A stretch of DNA of 64,000 nt. It comes from Desulfosporosinus fructosivorans (lineage in GTDB: Bacteria > Bacillota > Desulfitobacteriia > Desulfitobacteriales > Desulfitobacteriaceae). The stretch lies in contig NZ_SPQQ01000010.1 in assembly GCF_004766045.1 (NCBI RefSeq), positions 62,001 through 126,000 of the forward strand. The letters are read 5' to 3'. A program made the translations under genes and the position numbers. This document shows positions 25,843 to 33,664 of this stretch, one piece after another (the first letter of the stretch is position 1; the number at the start of each line of letters is the position of its first letter). The notes beneath the pieces were generated by a model. It had not been told where the DNA came from and did no database searches. It saw nothing but the letters and a program-made list of their open reading frames with translations.

Positions 25843-27084
25843 TTAAAATAATAGGGTTCCGTATTGTAGGTCTTCGAGTATGTTTTTCCTCGGTGTCAGC
25901 CTATCAAATGCGCATGGTCTCATATCTAATAGCCAATCATGCTCTAAGGCGTTTAGTTTTATGTCGTCACTGATAGCACAGGCAAATGTTTTCATTTCTC
26001 TTGCCATGCCGTATTTCATTAAAGCCGTCCATTTTTGTGGGTAATGTTTGCGTAGGATTTCAATGTTATTTCTCTCGTAAGCAAGGCCAGTTCCACAAAC
26101 ATAACAGCCATTACGCTCAAACAATTTTTTACCGCCCTCGTCTGTCAGGTCATACAACGCTGCATAAGGCACATCAAATTTGTGTATATAATCCCAAACA
26201 TCAACATCAGTCCAAATTGATAAAGGGTTGGAGTACAAATAATTGTCAGCCGTATTGTACAGAAATCCATAGTCAAGAAAGGTAAAAGTCCTGCGCCTCG
26301 ATTCACTTGCTAACAGGCCTCGAAAGAGCGTGTCACATCCAAGTTTCTTTTGGAGCTTTTGCGAAGGTCGTTCCTTGATGAAGTTACAACAACTATGCGA
26401 TATTCTCATATCGGGGAACTTCCTCAGCATTTCGTAATATCTGTCGTTACCCTTCGACTGTTCCGGGCTGAACTCAAGAAACACGTTAATGTTAATCCGT
26501 GGCGCATCAAGTTTAGTAGCATCTTTACCGAGTATCGGGAAGCCGTACTGCTCAGCGATAAACCAAAAGCTGATGAGCGTTCCTTTTTCCCAAATGAGTT
26601 TTCGACTGCGAAAATTTTCCCACATCTCAGGAGTCACGGCTTCATTAAGCTTGTCGGTCGAAAGCAGACGTCCTTTCTTATTTAGATATTTTTCGACCTC
26701 TCCGCTCTCTTTGATCAGCGACCAGACTTCTTTTTGCGCTTCATATCTCAGTCGTGGTACTTTCAGTCGATCTAGTTTTGTTTCATGGAAGTTCTCTCCA
26801 CCCCAATCCTTACCGATCTTCCTGGCAAAATTGAGGCTTTCTGAATACTCAACACCCGTATTGCCGAAAATAACAACCATATCCTTAGCTTGCTCGGGAC
26901 AGGTTGTAAGGATTAAATGCCATAGAGCCGTTGAGTCTTTTCCGCCAGAAAAAGCAAGAGCTATCTTTTTACCCTGTTTAAATGTTTCGATGATTACTTC
27001 TCTGGCTTTTTCAATCTTTTTATCGAGTTCCCATGATTGCATTTCTTGTAGTTCGGCATATTTAAATATGCTTTGTTTTTTCAA
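25843..27084 (-). CDS. PAPS reductase-family PP-loop protein
   Basis: 413 aa if TTG 27084 is the start, which has a perfect GGAGGTGA site at 9 bases; a GTG at 27102 lacks one. The PP-loop 'ALAFSGGKDSTALWHL' (SGGKDST at about 46-52) binds ATP. The middle has 'RISHSCCNFIKERPSQ' and 'FRGLLASESRRRTF' with Cys and Arg like DndC and PAPS reductases, then 'NGCYVCGTGLAYERNN', a likely Fe-S/zinc site. Phage members may modify nucleic acid with sulfur, though the reaction is not proven. Neighbours are a helicase upstream and an unknown gene downstream. Confidence 0.75.
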   Translation of the reverse strand: MKKQSIFKYAELQEMQSWELDKKIEKAREVIIETFKQGKKIALAFSGGKDSTALWHLILTTCPEQAKDMVVIFGNTGVEYSESLNFARKIGKDWGGENFHETKLDRLKVPRLRYEAQKEVWSLIKESGEVEKYLNKKGRLLSTDKLNEAVTPEMWENFRSRKLIWEKGTLISFWFIAEQYGFPILGKDATKLDAPRININVFLEFSPEQSKGNDRYYEMLRKFPDMRISHSCCNFIKERPSQKLQKKLGCDTLFRGLLASESRRRTFTFLDYGFLYNTADNYLYSNPLSIWTDVDVWDYIHKFDVPYAALYDLTDEGGKKLFERNGCYVCGTGLAYERNNIEILRKHYPQKWTALMKYGMAREMKTFACAISDDIKLNALEHDWLLDMRPCAFDRLTPRKNILEDLQYGTLLF

Positions 27085-27092
27085 TACCTCGT

Positions 27093-28460
27093 TCACCTCC
27101 ACGCCTGCTTACTCCGAACTTCCAATATCCTGTCAACCCACCTCAGCGAATACCCTCTCTTAATCGCGATCTGCTCCAAGTCCTCCCGAGTCCTCGCCCT
27201 GCCAATCTCGCGCTTCTGGTCCTTACGCTCGAGATCCTTAATCTGCAGCAACTCACCCTTCGTCTGCTCAATCGGAGCTTGGACCTGCACAGGATATTTG
27301 TAACCGCAGTTTGGGCACTCAGGCCTAGGCATATGCGCAAAGTAACATTTTGGACATTGCCTGACCGATATCTCGTTCGGTTCACGCTTCTTCATCTTCC
27401 CTTCCAGTGACCACTCTCTATCCTCATCAGGTAAACCATGTCTGTAGACATTTCCCACGTGATCGATGATGATCGCTCGCTTATCCGGATTATCATCATC
27501 CTTCCGCATCGCCCGCATGCTTTGCTGGATAAACAACGCCACAGACTGCGTAGGCCTAAGTAAAATAACTGCTTCCATCGCGGGAACATCGAAACCCTCG
27601 CTCACCAGATCAACGTTTGTCAGTATCTTCACAACGCCTGTCCGGAATTGCTCGATGGCCGTCTTACGAATCGCATTCGGTGTCTTACCGTCGATGTATG
27701 CCGCTGGTATACCTGCAAGATTAAACTCCTTAGCAACGTGTTCAGCGTGTTCACAGCTTGCGCAATAACATATCGCTCGTTTACCGTCTGCTAACCTCCT
27801 GTAAGTAGCGATCACATCCCCGATGATCTCCGATTTATCCATTTTTAGTGCGACATCGCTTGATTGGTAATCTCCGTATTTAACTTTTAGATCCGCGAAG
27901 TCCGCGACGACCGGAGGGCTGTAATAATCGAAGGGCGATAGGTTCCCCATTTCGATGAGTTCCTTAACACTCGGACCCAGTGCTAGTGCTTGAAATATCA
28001 CTCCTAGCCCATCACCGGATAAACGAGCCGGGGTGGCCGTGAATCCGATGATTAAAGCGTTGGGAAAATGGTCTATGATCTTACGCCAAGTATTTGCTAC
28101 CGCATGTGCACATTCGTCGATGATGATTAGATCCGGAGGTTTCGTGAACTGATCTAATCTCCTCGCTAATGTCTGAACACTTGCAACTAAACAATCACAT
28201 GAGTTAATATTTTTCGAATTCAGCACTTCATGAGGAATGTAAAACTTATCAAACGTCTTGGATGTCTGATCGATAAGCTCCTGCCGATGTAGTATGGTAA
28301 GTACTTTCTGCTTTTTAGCTCGTGTCTGAGCTGTCATCCATGAGAATAGAACTGTCTTTCCGGCTCCGCAGGGTGCCACTGCGCATATACGGTGGAGTCC
28401 GGCACGAATACTGTACCGGATCTCCTCGATTAGATCGTCTTGGTAAGGTCTTAGCTCCAT
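27093..28460 (-). CDS. DEAH-box superfamily II helicase
   Basis: 455 aa. Motif I 'APCGAGKT' (29-36), Ia 'LHRQELIDQ', II DECAH (115-119), III 'FTATPAR' (near 136), and the C-terminal domain with 'YIDGKTPNAIR', 'LTNVDLVSEGFDVP' (motif V) and 'QQSMRAMRKDD' (motif VI). After residue 345 there is a zinc ribbon (CPKCYFAHMPRPECPNCGY) and a charged tail. This is a type III R-M or Rad25-like helicase typical of phage replication. ATG 28460 is 1 base after the SSB stop. Confidence 0.9.
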   Translation of the reverse strand: MELRPYQDDLIEEIRYSIRAGLHRICAVAPCGAGKTVLFSWMTAQTRAKKQKVLTILHRQELIDQTSKTFDKFYIPHEVLNSKNINSCDCLVASVQTLARRLDQFTKPPDLIIIDECAHAVANTWRKIIDHFPNALIIGFTATPARLSGDGLGVIFQALALGPSVKELIEMGNLSPFDYYSPPVVADFADLKVKYGDYQSSDVALKMDKSEIIGDVIATYRRLADGKRAICYCASCEHAEHVAKEFNLAGIPAAYIDGKTPNAIRKTAIEQFRTGVVKILTNVDLVSEGFDVPAMEAVILLRPTQSVALFIQQSMRAMRKDDDNPDKRAIIIDHVGNVYRHGLPDEDREWSLEGKMKKREPNEISVRQCPKCYFAHMPRPECPNCGYKYPVQVQAPIEQTKGELLQIKDLERKDQKREIGRARTREDLEQIAIKRGYSLRWVDRILEVRSKQAWR

Positions 28461-28461
28461 A

Positions 28462-29196
28462 TCAGAACGGTATATCGTCAGGATTAATATTTACTTGGTG
28501 CCCAAATTTACTGGCAGGAGTTGCACCAGGTGGGTTCTGCGGTGGATTACCACCGAGCCATTGAGGTATCTGTCCCTGATGTTGACTGTATCCCTGTGGA
28601 GCCTGTCCCTGATACCCCGGAGGAGGAGGCATGTAGCCCTGAGGAGGTTGTTGGTATCCCTGAGATGGTGGTTGTCCTGCATAACCAGGAGGAGCGTATT
28701 GTCCGGGGTAAGGAGGTTCTCCTTGTGGTTGTTGCACGGGAGGTTGTTGATACGGAGCCTGTTGATAAGGGGGGTGCTGTGCCGGCGGTTGACCATACTG
28801 CGGAGGTGCGCCATATGGTGGTACATTGTTTTGTGCTGGTTGTTGAGTATGTGTCTGCGCTCCCTCATCCTTCGGACTTAAGAAATGTACATCCTCGCAA
28901 ATAGCTTCCGTAACCCAATGCTTCTGGCCGTTGCTATCGTTATAAGTCCTGACTTGCATAGACCCATCAATTGACGCGAGCTTTCCTTTCGAAAGGTACT
29001 GTGCACATAATTCGGCAAGCTTGTCCTTGTAAGGAGGGACTTTGCAATTTATGAAATCCGTTTCCTTCTCTCCTTGAGCGTTCTTGAATTTGCGATCAAT
29101 GGCTAACGTGAAGTCACAGGTGGCTTTGCCGTTCGGAGTGTGGCGTAATTCAGGGTCTTTTGTGAGACGGCCTATAAGTACGAGTCGATTTAACAA
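28462..29196 (-). CDS. ssb: Single-stranded DNA-binding protein
   Basis: 244 aa with TTG start at 29196 behind GGAGG. The N-terminal OB fold is canonical: 'MLNRLVLIGRLTKDPELRHT' and 'FINCKVPPYKDKLAELCAQY'. Residues 135-225 are an extremely long Pro/Gln/Gly/Tyr-rich linker. The C-terminus ends in the DDIPF tip that binds replication partners. The linker is unusually long for phage SSB. It serves replication and ERF-mediated annealing, whose gene is 6 bases upstream. Confidence 0.95.
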   Translation of the reverse strand: MLNRLVLIGRLTKDPELRHTPNGKATCDFTLAIDRKFKNAQGEKETDFINCKVPPYKDKLAELCAQYLSKGKLASIDGSMQVRTYNDSNGQKHWVTEAICEDVHFLSPKDEGAQTHTQQPAQNNVPPYGAPPQYGQPPAQHPPYQQAPYQQPPVQQPQGEPPYPGQYAPPGYAGQPPSQGYQQPPQGYMPPPPGYQGQAPQGYSQHQGQIPQWLGGNPPQNPPGATPASKFGHQVNINPDDIPF

Positions 29197-29202
29197 TTTT
29201 TA

Positions 29203-29766
29203 TTACCTCCCGTAATTCTCAAGCTCATTCTTCAGAACGCTGAGCTCAGATATATTTAACTGCTCGATCGGCTTCTTAAATCGCTGTAAAGCGTAATCAG
29301 GGAACAATGCAGTATCCCATTTCCAGAGTGCCTTTATGTGGGCTATGAGTTTGGATTCCGGAGTTTCAACGACGAATTCCGGAGTAACAACTTCACCGTC
29401 CTTAATAGTTACGACTACTGGTTCCCGTGATTCAATATTAAGCGCCGCCATCCAAGCGAACCTCTGCGCCATATCCTGCGCCTTGGCAACTGCTTTATCC
29501 CCTTGATCCATCCCTGACCCATAGGCGACATTAACAAGTATTTCATCCGATTCAACATCAATTATTGTTAACTCACAGGAAACTGTGACAAGTTGCCAGA
29601 CGACCCTTTGAGAAGTAATACTCTCCTTTGTTTCCTCGATCTCATACTCCACTTTAGTGATAAGTTTTTGCTCAATGATCGCTTCGTTTAGTTTTCCGAA
29701 TTCCTGTTCACTCGATATCGCTTTCATGACTTCAAGAATCTTACTAGCGATTTTCATATGACTCAT
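29203..29766 (-). CDS. ERF-family single-strand annealing protein
   Basis: 187 aa. The core 'VAYGSGMDQGDKAVAKAQDM' (residues 80-99), followed by 'AQRFAWMAALNI', matches the ERF G-x-G-x-D-x-GDKAxxKAxTxAxKYA motif. The N-terminal half has the expected beta hairpin/helix segments. ERF proteins anneal complementary strands for phage recombination and circularisation. Its start overlaps the upstream gene (ATGA) and the SSB gene follows at 6 bases, a common pairing. Confidence 0.75.
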   Translation of the reverse strand: MSHMKIASKILEVMKAISSEQEFGKLNEAIIEQKLITKVEYEIEETKESITSQRVVWQLVTVSCELTIIDVESDEILVNVAYGSGMDQGDKAVAKAQDMAQRFAWMAALNIESREPVVVTIKDGEVVTPEFVVETPESKLIAHIKALWKWDTALFPDYALQRFKKPIEQLNISELSVLKNELENYGR

Positions 29767-30788
29767 GGCTGCACCTCAGGAAGTTCGTCCCACGTCCGAC
29801 CGTCAATCAAGCGACCAGCTACTTTTTTGCCGACACGTTTCATATTGATGGTCCCCGGATAAACAGACTCATTACAAGCTTCTCCGCTTGAGAATGATCT
29901 CCCAGGACTCCAACAGCCAATTGCTCCACTTCCGCCCAATGCTTTAAAGGGTAATTTAATCCATTCTCCCCACTGCTTAAAGAAAAACTTCGTCCCAGCC
30001 GTTTGGCACTGATCTCTCAAACTTCTTACCCAATCTGGATGCATTGGTCGGGCCTTTGGTCCTGATTCTCCGCCAGTGATAACCAAGTCGAGACCAGTCC
30101 ACCCTTCCCCAACAAGAGCTTGTTTTTCCCAATGGTACTTTCCGTAATCCCTGGGGTTTCCATCTTGGCCCCAATGCTTACATATGGGCCATTTCAAATA
30201 CCTACTTATGTTAATCTCTGATAGCAACGGCTCTGCACTTATAAATCTTACCTCCGCCGGTGTCTGTAAAAGCAGCGGAATCCGCTCGTCTGCAGCTTCC
30301 TGATTCTCGACCGAAACTCCGAGCCAGACGTTTATCAATGGCCAGTGTAAGTCACAATCGAACTTCCCGGAGGGCTCCTTGGTTAGTCTAAAAACTTTAC
30401 TTGCCGTGTACCTTGGATTATCTGGAGAAAGATATCTCTTCATCCTATCCGGACGTTTCGTCAGAATAATAAACGTGTGCTGTCCTGCATCTGACATGAC
30501 CGCAAAGACCTCGTCGATAAACTCATCTGGTACATCCTCATGGAATAAATCACTCATGGAGTTTACAAATATCCTTCGAGGTTTCTTCCACCGCAAAGGC
30601 TGATCTAGTCGCTCGGGATGACATGCCACATCATTGAATTTTCGACCAAAATACGCTGTCATTGGGTTTGCGGATAACCTTTTCCATTCACGTTCGGCGT
30701 AACAGTTAGCACACCCAGCTGAGACTTTACTGCAGCCAGTTGTTGGATTCCAAACTGCATCAGCCCAATCTATTTTCGTTTTAGCCAT
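29763..30788 (-). CDS. DUF5131 (phage Gp37/Gp68) family protein, probable Fe-S
   Basis: 341 aa from ATG 30788 (MAKTKIDWADAVWNPTTG), selected by GGAGG and because an upstream GTG-type start would enter the neighbour. Near the N-terminus is 'TGCSKVSAGCANCYAER': C19, C26 and C29 form a C-x6-C-x2-C site characteristic of this family and related to radical-SAM-like proteins. 'FVNSMSDLFHEDVPDEFI' and 'LGVSVENQEAADERI' are further family blocks. Function is not established; such proteins are common in phages. It overlaps the upstream gene by 8 bases. Confidence 0.85.
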   Translation of the reverse strand: MAKTKIDWADAVWNPTTGCSKVSAGCANCYAEREWKRLSANPMTAYFGRKFNDVACHPERLDQPLRWKKPRRIFVNSMSDLFHEDVPDEFIDEVFAVMSDAGQHTFIILTKRPDRMKRYLSPDNPRYTASKVFRLTKEPSGKFDCDLHWPLINVWLGVSVENQEAADERIPLLLQTPAEVRFISAEPLLSEINISRYLKWPICKHWGQDGNPRDYGKYHWEKQALVGEGWTGLDLVITGGESGPKARPMHPDWVRSLRDQCQTAGTKFFFKQWGEWIKLPFKALGGSGAIGCWSPGRSFSSGEACNESVYPGTINMKRVGKKVAGRLIDGRTWDELPEVQP

Positions 30789-31032
30789 GCCTGTTCCGCC
30801 TCCGTGAATCCTTAACCATTTTCCCTCGGCCTGACTTACCTTTTTTCCTTCTCTGTTCACTAGCCCATTTTGAAAGCTTACCGCCTGATGTAAGACTAAC
30901 CATTGCTTCAGGTTTACCTGCTAATTTCTTCTGAGCTGCAGACTCCAATTCTTCTGGCAATGGCATGAAATCTTTCGGTTGTAACTCCTGAAACATCTCG
31001 CTAGTTATCAAATGACCAGTATTAATATTCAT
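30781..31032 (-). CDS. Small basic hypothetical protein
   Basis: 83 aa, MNINTGHLITSEMFQELQPK.... The N-terminal half is mixed; the C-terminal 30 residues are strongly basic (SEQRRKKGKSGRGKMVKDSR), suggesting nucleic acid or protein binding. No family recognised. The stop overlaps the DUF5131 start by 8 bases, which supports translation. Confidence 0.55.
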   Translation of the reverse strand: MNINTGHLITSEMFQELQPKDFMPLPEELESAAQKKLAGKPEAMVSLTSGGKLSKWASEQRRKKGKSGRGKMVKDSRRRNRHG

Positions 31033-31049
31033 TGTTTCTCACCCTCTCC

Positions 31050-31517
31050 CTAAATCCGACTCTCCAAACTCTGCATCCTACGTGCTATCGAAGCGAAGAA
31101 TTGCCATGTTGGATCCACGGCTTCTCTAACTGGCGCCCTAACCTTCATCCGACTCTCCCATTCGTCCTTTACTTCGATAAGCCCGGCTTCTGGTGGTAAC
31201 TCACTCGCCTTAATCAGTCCTACAGGTGCTACGAAGTAAAATTGGTTCGACATCTGTAGCGCCTGAGTTCGCTTCTCAGGATGCTTAATCTCCTTCAAAA
31301 AGTCACTGCGACTTACTTTGATCTCATAGGCTATCCTTACGAAGTTCCTGCTCGGGTAGAGATTGATAGCCCATGCGTCGAAGCGCTGCTCTGGATTAAG
31401 TCCAGCTGCTACATTTCGATATCCAGTCCCCGCTCTTAACTCCTCAAAAAACGCCCATTCTCTCTCAGGATGCCTGCACCGCAGGGCCTTAAGAATCATC
31501 TTCGTATCCTGCGTCAC
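31050..31517 (-). CDS. PD-(D/E)xK nuclease-like protein (MmcB-like)
   Basis: 155 aa, GTG start at 31517 overlapping the upstream TGA. The core 'RFDAWAINLYPSRNFVRIAY' then 'EIKVSRSDFLKEIKHPEKR' gives D47 and an E-x-K pair, as in restriction-like nucleases; 'SNQFYFVAPVGLIKASELP' and 'AGLIEV' are further conserved parts I associate with MmcB-type proteins. A DNA repair or nuclease role is inferred. Confidence 0.65.
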   Translation of the reverse strand: MTQDTKMILKALRCRHPEREWAFFEELRAGTGYRNVAAGLNPEQRFDAWAINLYPSRNFVRIAYEIKVSRSDFLKEIKHPEKRTQALQMSNQFYFVAPVGLIKASELPPEAGLIEVKDEWESRMKVRAPVREAVDPTWQFFASIARRMQSLESRI

Positions 31518-31759
31518 GCCTGCATCCTCTCCCCTTCGTACACCTCAACCACCACGGGCATCGGTTTAAATCCACAACCACTGATAGGTCTCTCTGTACA
31601 TACATCACGCTTTAAGTCACAGGCCTCATCTCCACAGATCAATAAGTTTCTGCCCTCAAATGTCACCCTGTTAGAATTGGCGCAGATTAGACATTTACAC
31701 GGAGTCTTTGCTTTTGATTTTGAGTTATGGGTGGGTTTCCTCTGTATTTGCTTAGCCAA
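31514..31759 (-). CDS. Small Cys-rich protein
   Basis: 81 aa with a TTG start. Seven cysteines: CKCLICANS, 'LLICGDEACDLKRDVC' and 'ISGCGF'. Two zinc sites are likely. The basic N-terminus (KPTHNSKSKAKT) may bind nucleic acid. It overlaps neighbours on both sides by a few bases, so it is part of the early operon. Unknown family. Confidence 0.55.
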   Translation of the reverse strand: MAKQIQRKPTHNSKSKAKTPCKCLICANSNRVTFEGRNLLICGDEACDLKRDVCTERPISGCGFKPMPVVVEVYEGERMQA

Positions 31760-32621
31760 CTAAGCCCTTCCCCCTCGTGACCGCAAGGACCAATTTAAAC
31801 AGCCTATCCCTAAAGTCATCATCCGCTTGCTGATCGTACATAATACGAAGCTGGGTAATGTCGTCTTCGGTATCCTGCCAAACCTCTTCGAAGTTTCTGC
31901 GCAATGTAGGTACAGGATCAGGGGAGGTTACGGATTGGGGGGTGTTAACTGGAGGAGCCTCGGAAGTTGCAGATGGAGTATAGAAATCCTCAACCTTTGA
32001 GACGTCGATTCCTCGTGTCGGATCTGGACCAAACTTCACGTCGACCACTAATACCTGGTCTATCTCCACCTTCGGCAGCGCCTGTACAGGGGCATCCGTG
32101 TGGAATTGCTCGATATCGCTGAGCGTTGGGGTTGCATGGGCCATAAGACTACATGGTGGGGATTGATATATAACTTGCCGCTCCTCTTGAGTTGTTACCT
32201 CCACGCCTGAAGTCGTTGGAGGCATCATTGATTGTCTCGAGAGTGGCGTTGACTCCGGTTCCTTATCCTTCTTTTTCCCCTGAATCCCTATCAAGCGATA
32301 AGCTTTAATCCAGTTGTTCACGCTTTGAGTTGATGCGTCATATTTCTTCGCGATACTTGCGATGGTAGCTCCTGCCCTCAGATGATCTTCCAGTTTCTCT
32401 TTAGACGGCTTCTTTGATTTCATTGTTTTCTTCCTCCCTGCTTTTTCGGATTCAAGTTTCCGCCCTGCAGCACGCACGCAGTTATATCTGCAGTACCACA
32501 TCGTTTTACCTTTCACATCTAACTTGTAAGCCCATTGACTGGTGATGATAAATTTTCGCTCACATTCAGGGCATGTTCGTTCTTGTGAACCGAGAATTAA
32601 TTTATCTTTATCTAGCGCCAC
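31752..32621 (-). CDS. Zinc-ribbon/helix-turn-helix protein, possible regulator
   Basis: 289 aa with GTG start at 32621. Residues 15-52 contain a zinc ribbon (CPECERKFIITSQW ... YCRYNCVRAAGR). Residues 75-110 are a resolvase-type HTH ('HLRAGATIASIAKKYDASTQ' then SVNNWI). The remainder is Pro/Ser/Thr-rich linker with a charged C-terminal helix (FEEVWQDTEDDITQLRIMYD). It could regulate early transcription. No precise family. Confidence 0.6.
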   Translation of the reverse strand: MALDKDKLILGSQERTCPECERKFIITSQWAYKLDVKGKTMWYCRYNCVRAAGRKLESEKAGRKKTMKSKKPSKEKLEDHLRAGATIASIAKKYDASTQSVNNWIKAYRLIGIQGKKKDKEPESTPLSRQSMMPPTTSGVEVTTQEERQVIYQSPPCSLMAHATPTLSDIEQFHTDAPVQALPKVEIDQVLVVDVKFGPDPTRGIDVSKVEDFYTPSATSEAPPVNTPQSVTSPDPVPTLRRNFEEVWQDTEDDITQLRIMYDQQADDDFRDRLFKLVLAVTRGKGLVG

Positions 32622-32626
32622 CTACA

Positions 32627-32779
32627 TCACGCTCCCAGAATACGAGTCTTACCTGATATCCGATGAACGATTTCAAAACAATTAGGACAGTTCTTGACGA
32701 TCATCCAGTTTTCTGGATTAAGTTTAAGTTTTTTAAGTCGTTGCTTCTGCTTCATCGTGGGGTTCTTGCCGTTTTTCAT
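32627..32779 (-). CDS. DUF6906-like small protein
   Basis: 50 aa from ATG 32779 (MKNGKNPTMKQKQRLKKLKL). The sequence 'NPENWMIVKNCPNCFEIVHR' then SGKTR is a family I recognise from Firmicutes phages and ICEs (MKNGK-x-PT-x-x-QK...LNPENW-x-x-x-K...VHR-x-x-GKTR). Its start overlaps the upstream stop (ATGA). A longer in-frame ATG form is unlikely as it would overlap the upstream gene by 160 bases. Function unknown. Confidence 0.7.
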   Translation of the reverse strand: MKNGKNPTMKQKQRLKKLKLNPENWMIVKNCPNCFEIVHRISGKTRILGA

Positions 32780-33015
32780 CTCGCCCCCGCCTTCCTCCAC
32801 CACTTCGGATTCGCGTTCCGCCATGCCATGTATTTTTCGTAGTGGTTGAGTTTTATCTTGGACACAATAGGGTAAAGATTTATTGCAACAGACCAAAAAC
32901 CTTCCGTAGCTATCTCCCAGTTGGATCCACATTGACAACTAGTTCTGATCTGTCCCTCTGGAAAATCAACTCTCCTCCCGCATACGCATATCACATGTTC
33001 TTGCTTTACTACCAT
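32776..33015 (-). CDS. Small zinc-ribbon protein
   Basis: 79 aa, MVVKQEHVICVCGRRVDFPE.... CVCG and CQCG, 17 residues apart, form a zinc ribbon at residues 10-30. The rest is aromatic and charged (YEKYMAWRNANPKWWRKAG). Unknown function. The 105-base gap upstream (33016-33120) shows no gene. Confidence 0.55.
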   Translation of the reverse strand: MVVKQEHVICVCGRRVDFPEGQIRTSCQCGSNWEIATEGFWSVAINLYPIVSKIKLNHYEKYMAWRNANPKWWRKAGAR

Positions 33016-33120
33016 GGATGAGCGCCCTCCTTTATTTACAAAAACTTGGTATAAGGCGGTACGTCCTGCATAAGCTGTAAAGATTGCCTGCTTGTCCTAG
33101 TGATGGTTAAAAAAAATATG

Positions 33121-33438
33121 TTATTCGATGTACCATTTGCCATCCGTAAAATTGGTTTTGTCTGCTATGAAATCGGGCCATGAGCCGAAGTATATTATTT
33201 CTCTGTCTTTTTTACAGCGAACTGTTTTCCCATCTACCCACGCCTGTATAGCTTCTTGCCAAGTAACTTCTTGGGAGATTAGTTCCCAATCTTCGTCAAT
33301 TCCAATAACTTCACTCATTCCAGGTTCCCTATATAAGTACCCACTATTACCACAATAGAATATTCGACTATCACATAATCTCTTGAACTTAAGTTTTGGA
33401 TTCTCCGTCAATTCCTTAATCATTTCCCACGTTTTCAA
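33121..33438 (-). CDS. Hypothetical phage protein
   Basis: 105 aa from TTG 33438 (MKTWEMIKELTENPKLKFKR), which has AAGGAG at 8 bases; a GTG nine bases upstream is inside that site. The sequence 'VTWQEAIQAWVDGKTVRCKK' resembles the short 'EAI..W..GK.V' blocks of phage DUF2829-like proteins, but the similarity is weak. Predicted mixed alpha/beta. Function unknown. Confidence 0.6.
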   Translation of the reverse strand: MKTWEMIKELTENPKLKFKRLCDSRIFYCGNSGYLYREPGMSEVIGIDEDWELISQEVTWQEAIQAWVDGKTVRCKKDREIIYFGSWPDFIADKTNFTDGKWYIE

Positions 33439-33450
33439 TATCCCCACTCC

Positions 33451-33615
33451 TTATCTATTCCGCTTCTTCGACGCCTTGGCGATCTTGCTCCGAGATTTAC
33501 GCTTAGTCCATTTAGAGCCGGTTAAACCTCTATACAGGACAGGATCGTTATACTCGCTAACTTCTGCCTTTGGCCCGCTTATGAGTTGCATGTCTAGCAT
33601 CATGGGGTGCTTCAT
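33451..33615 (-). CDS. 54-aa basic hypothetical protein
   Basis: ATG 33615 behind AAGGAGGAAGG, TAA at 33451. It begins MKHPMMLDMQLISGPKAEVS, contains 'YRGLTGSKWTKRK', and ends with a basic stretch (SRSKIAKASKKRNR). It fills the gap between the SbcCD fusion gene and the next small gene and has one of the best ribosome sites here. No family. Confidence 0.6.
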   Translation of the reverse strand: MKHPMMLDMQLISGPKAEVSEYNDPVLYRGLTGSKWTKRKSRSKIAKASKKRNR

Positions 33616-33664
33616 TACCCTTCCTCCTTGTGCACTTTTTAATTTTCAGGAGCGAGAACCGCAC

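Noticed and set aside
28491..28904. Several long open frames overlapping the SSB linker
   Set aside because: They arise from the repetitive Pro/Gln-rich coding sequence of ssb; no ribosome sites and implausible compositions.
33121..33438. Anti-Thoeris Tad2-like (DUF2829) identity
   Set aside because: Only a short 'EAI..W..GK.V' resemblance; the rest does not match, so it stays hypothetical.
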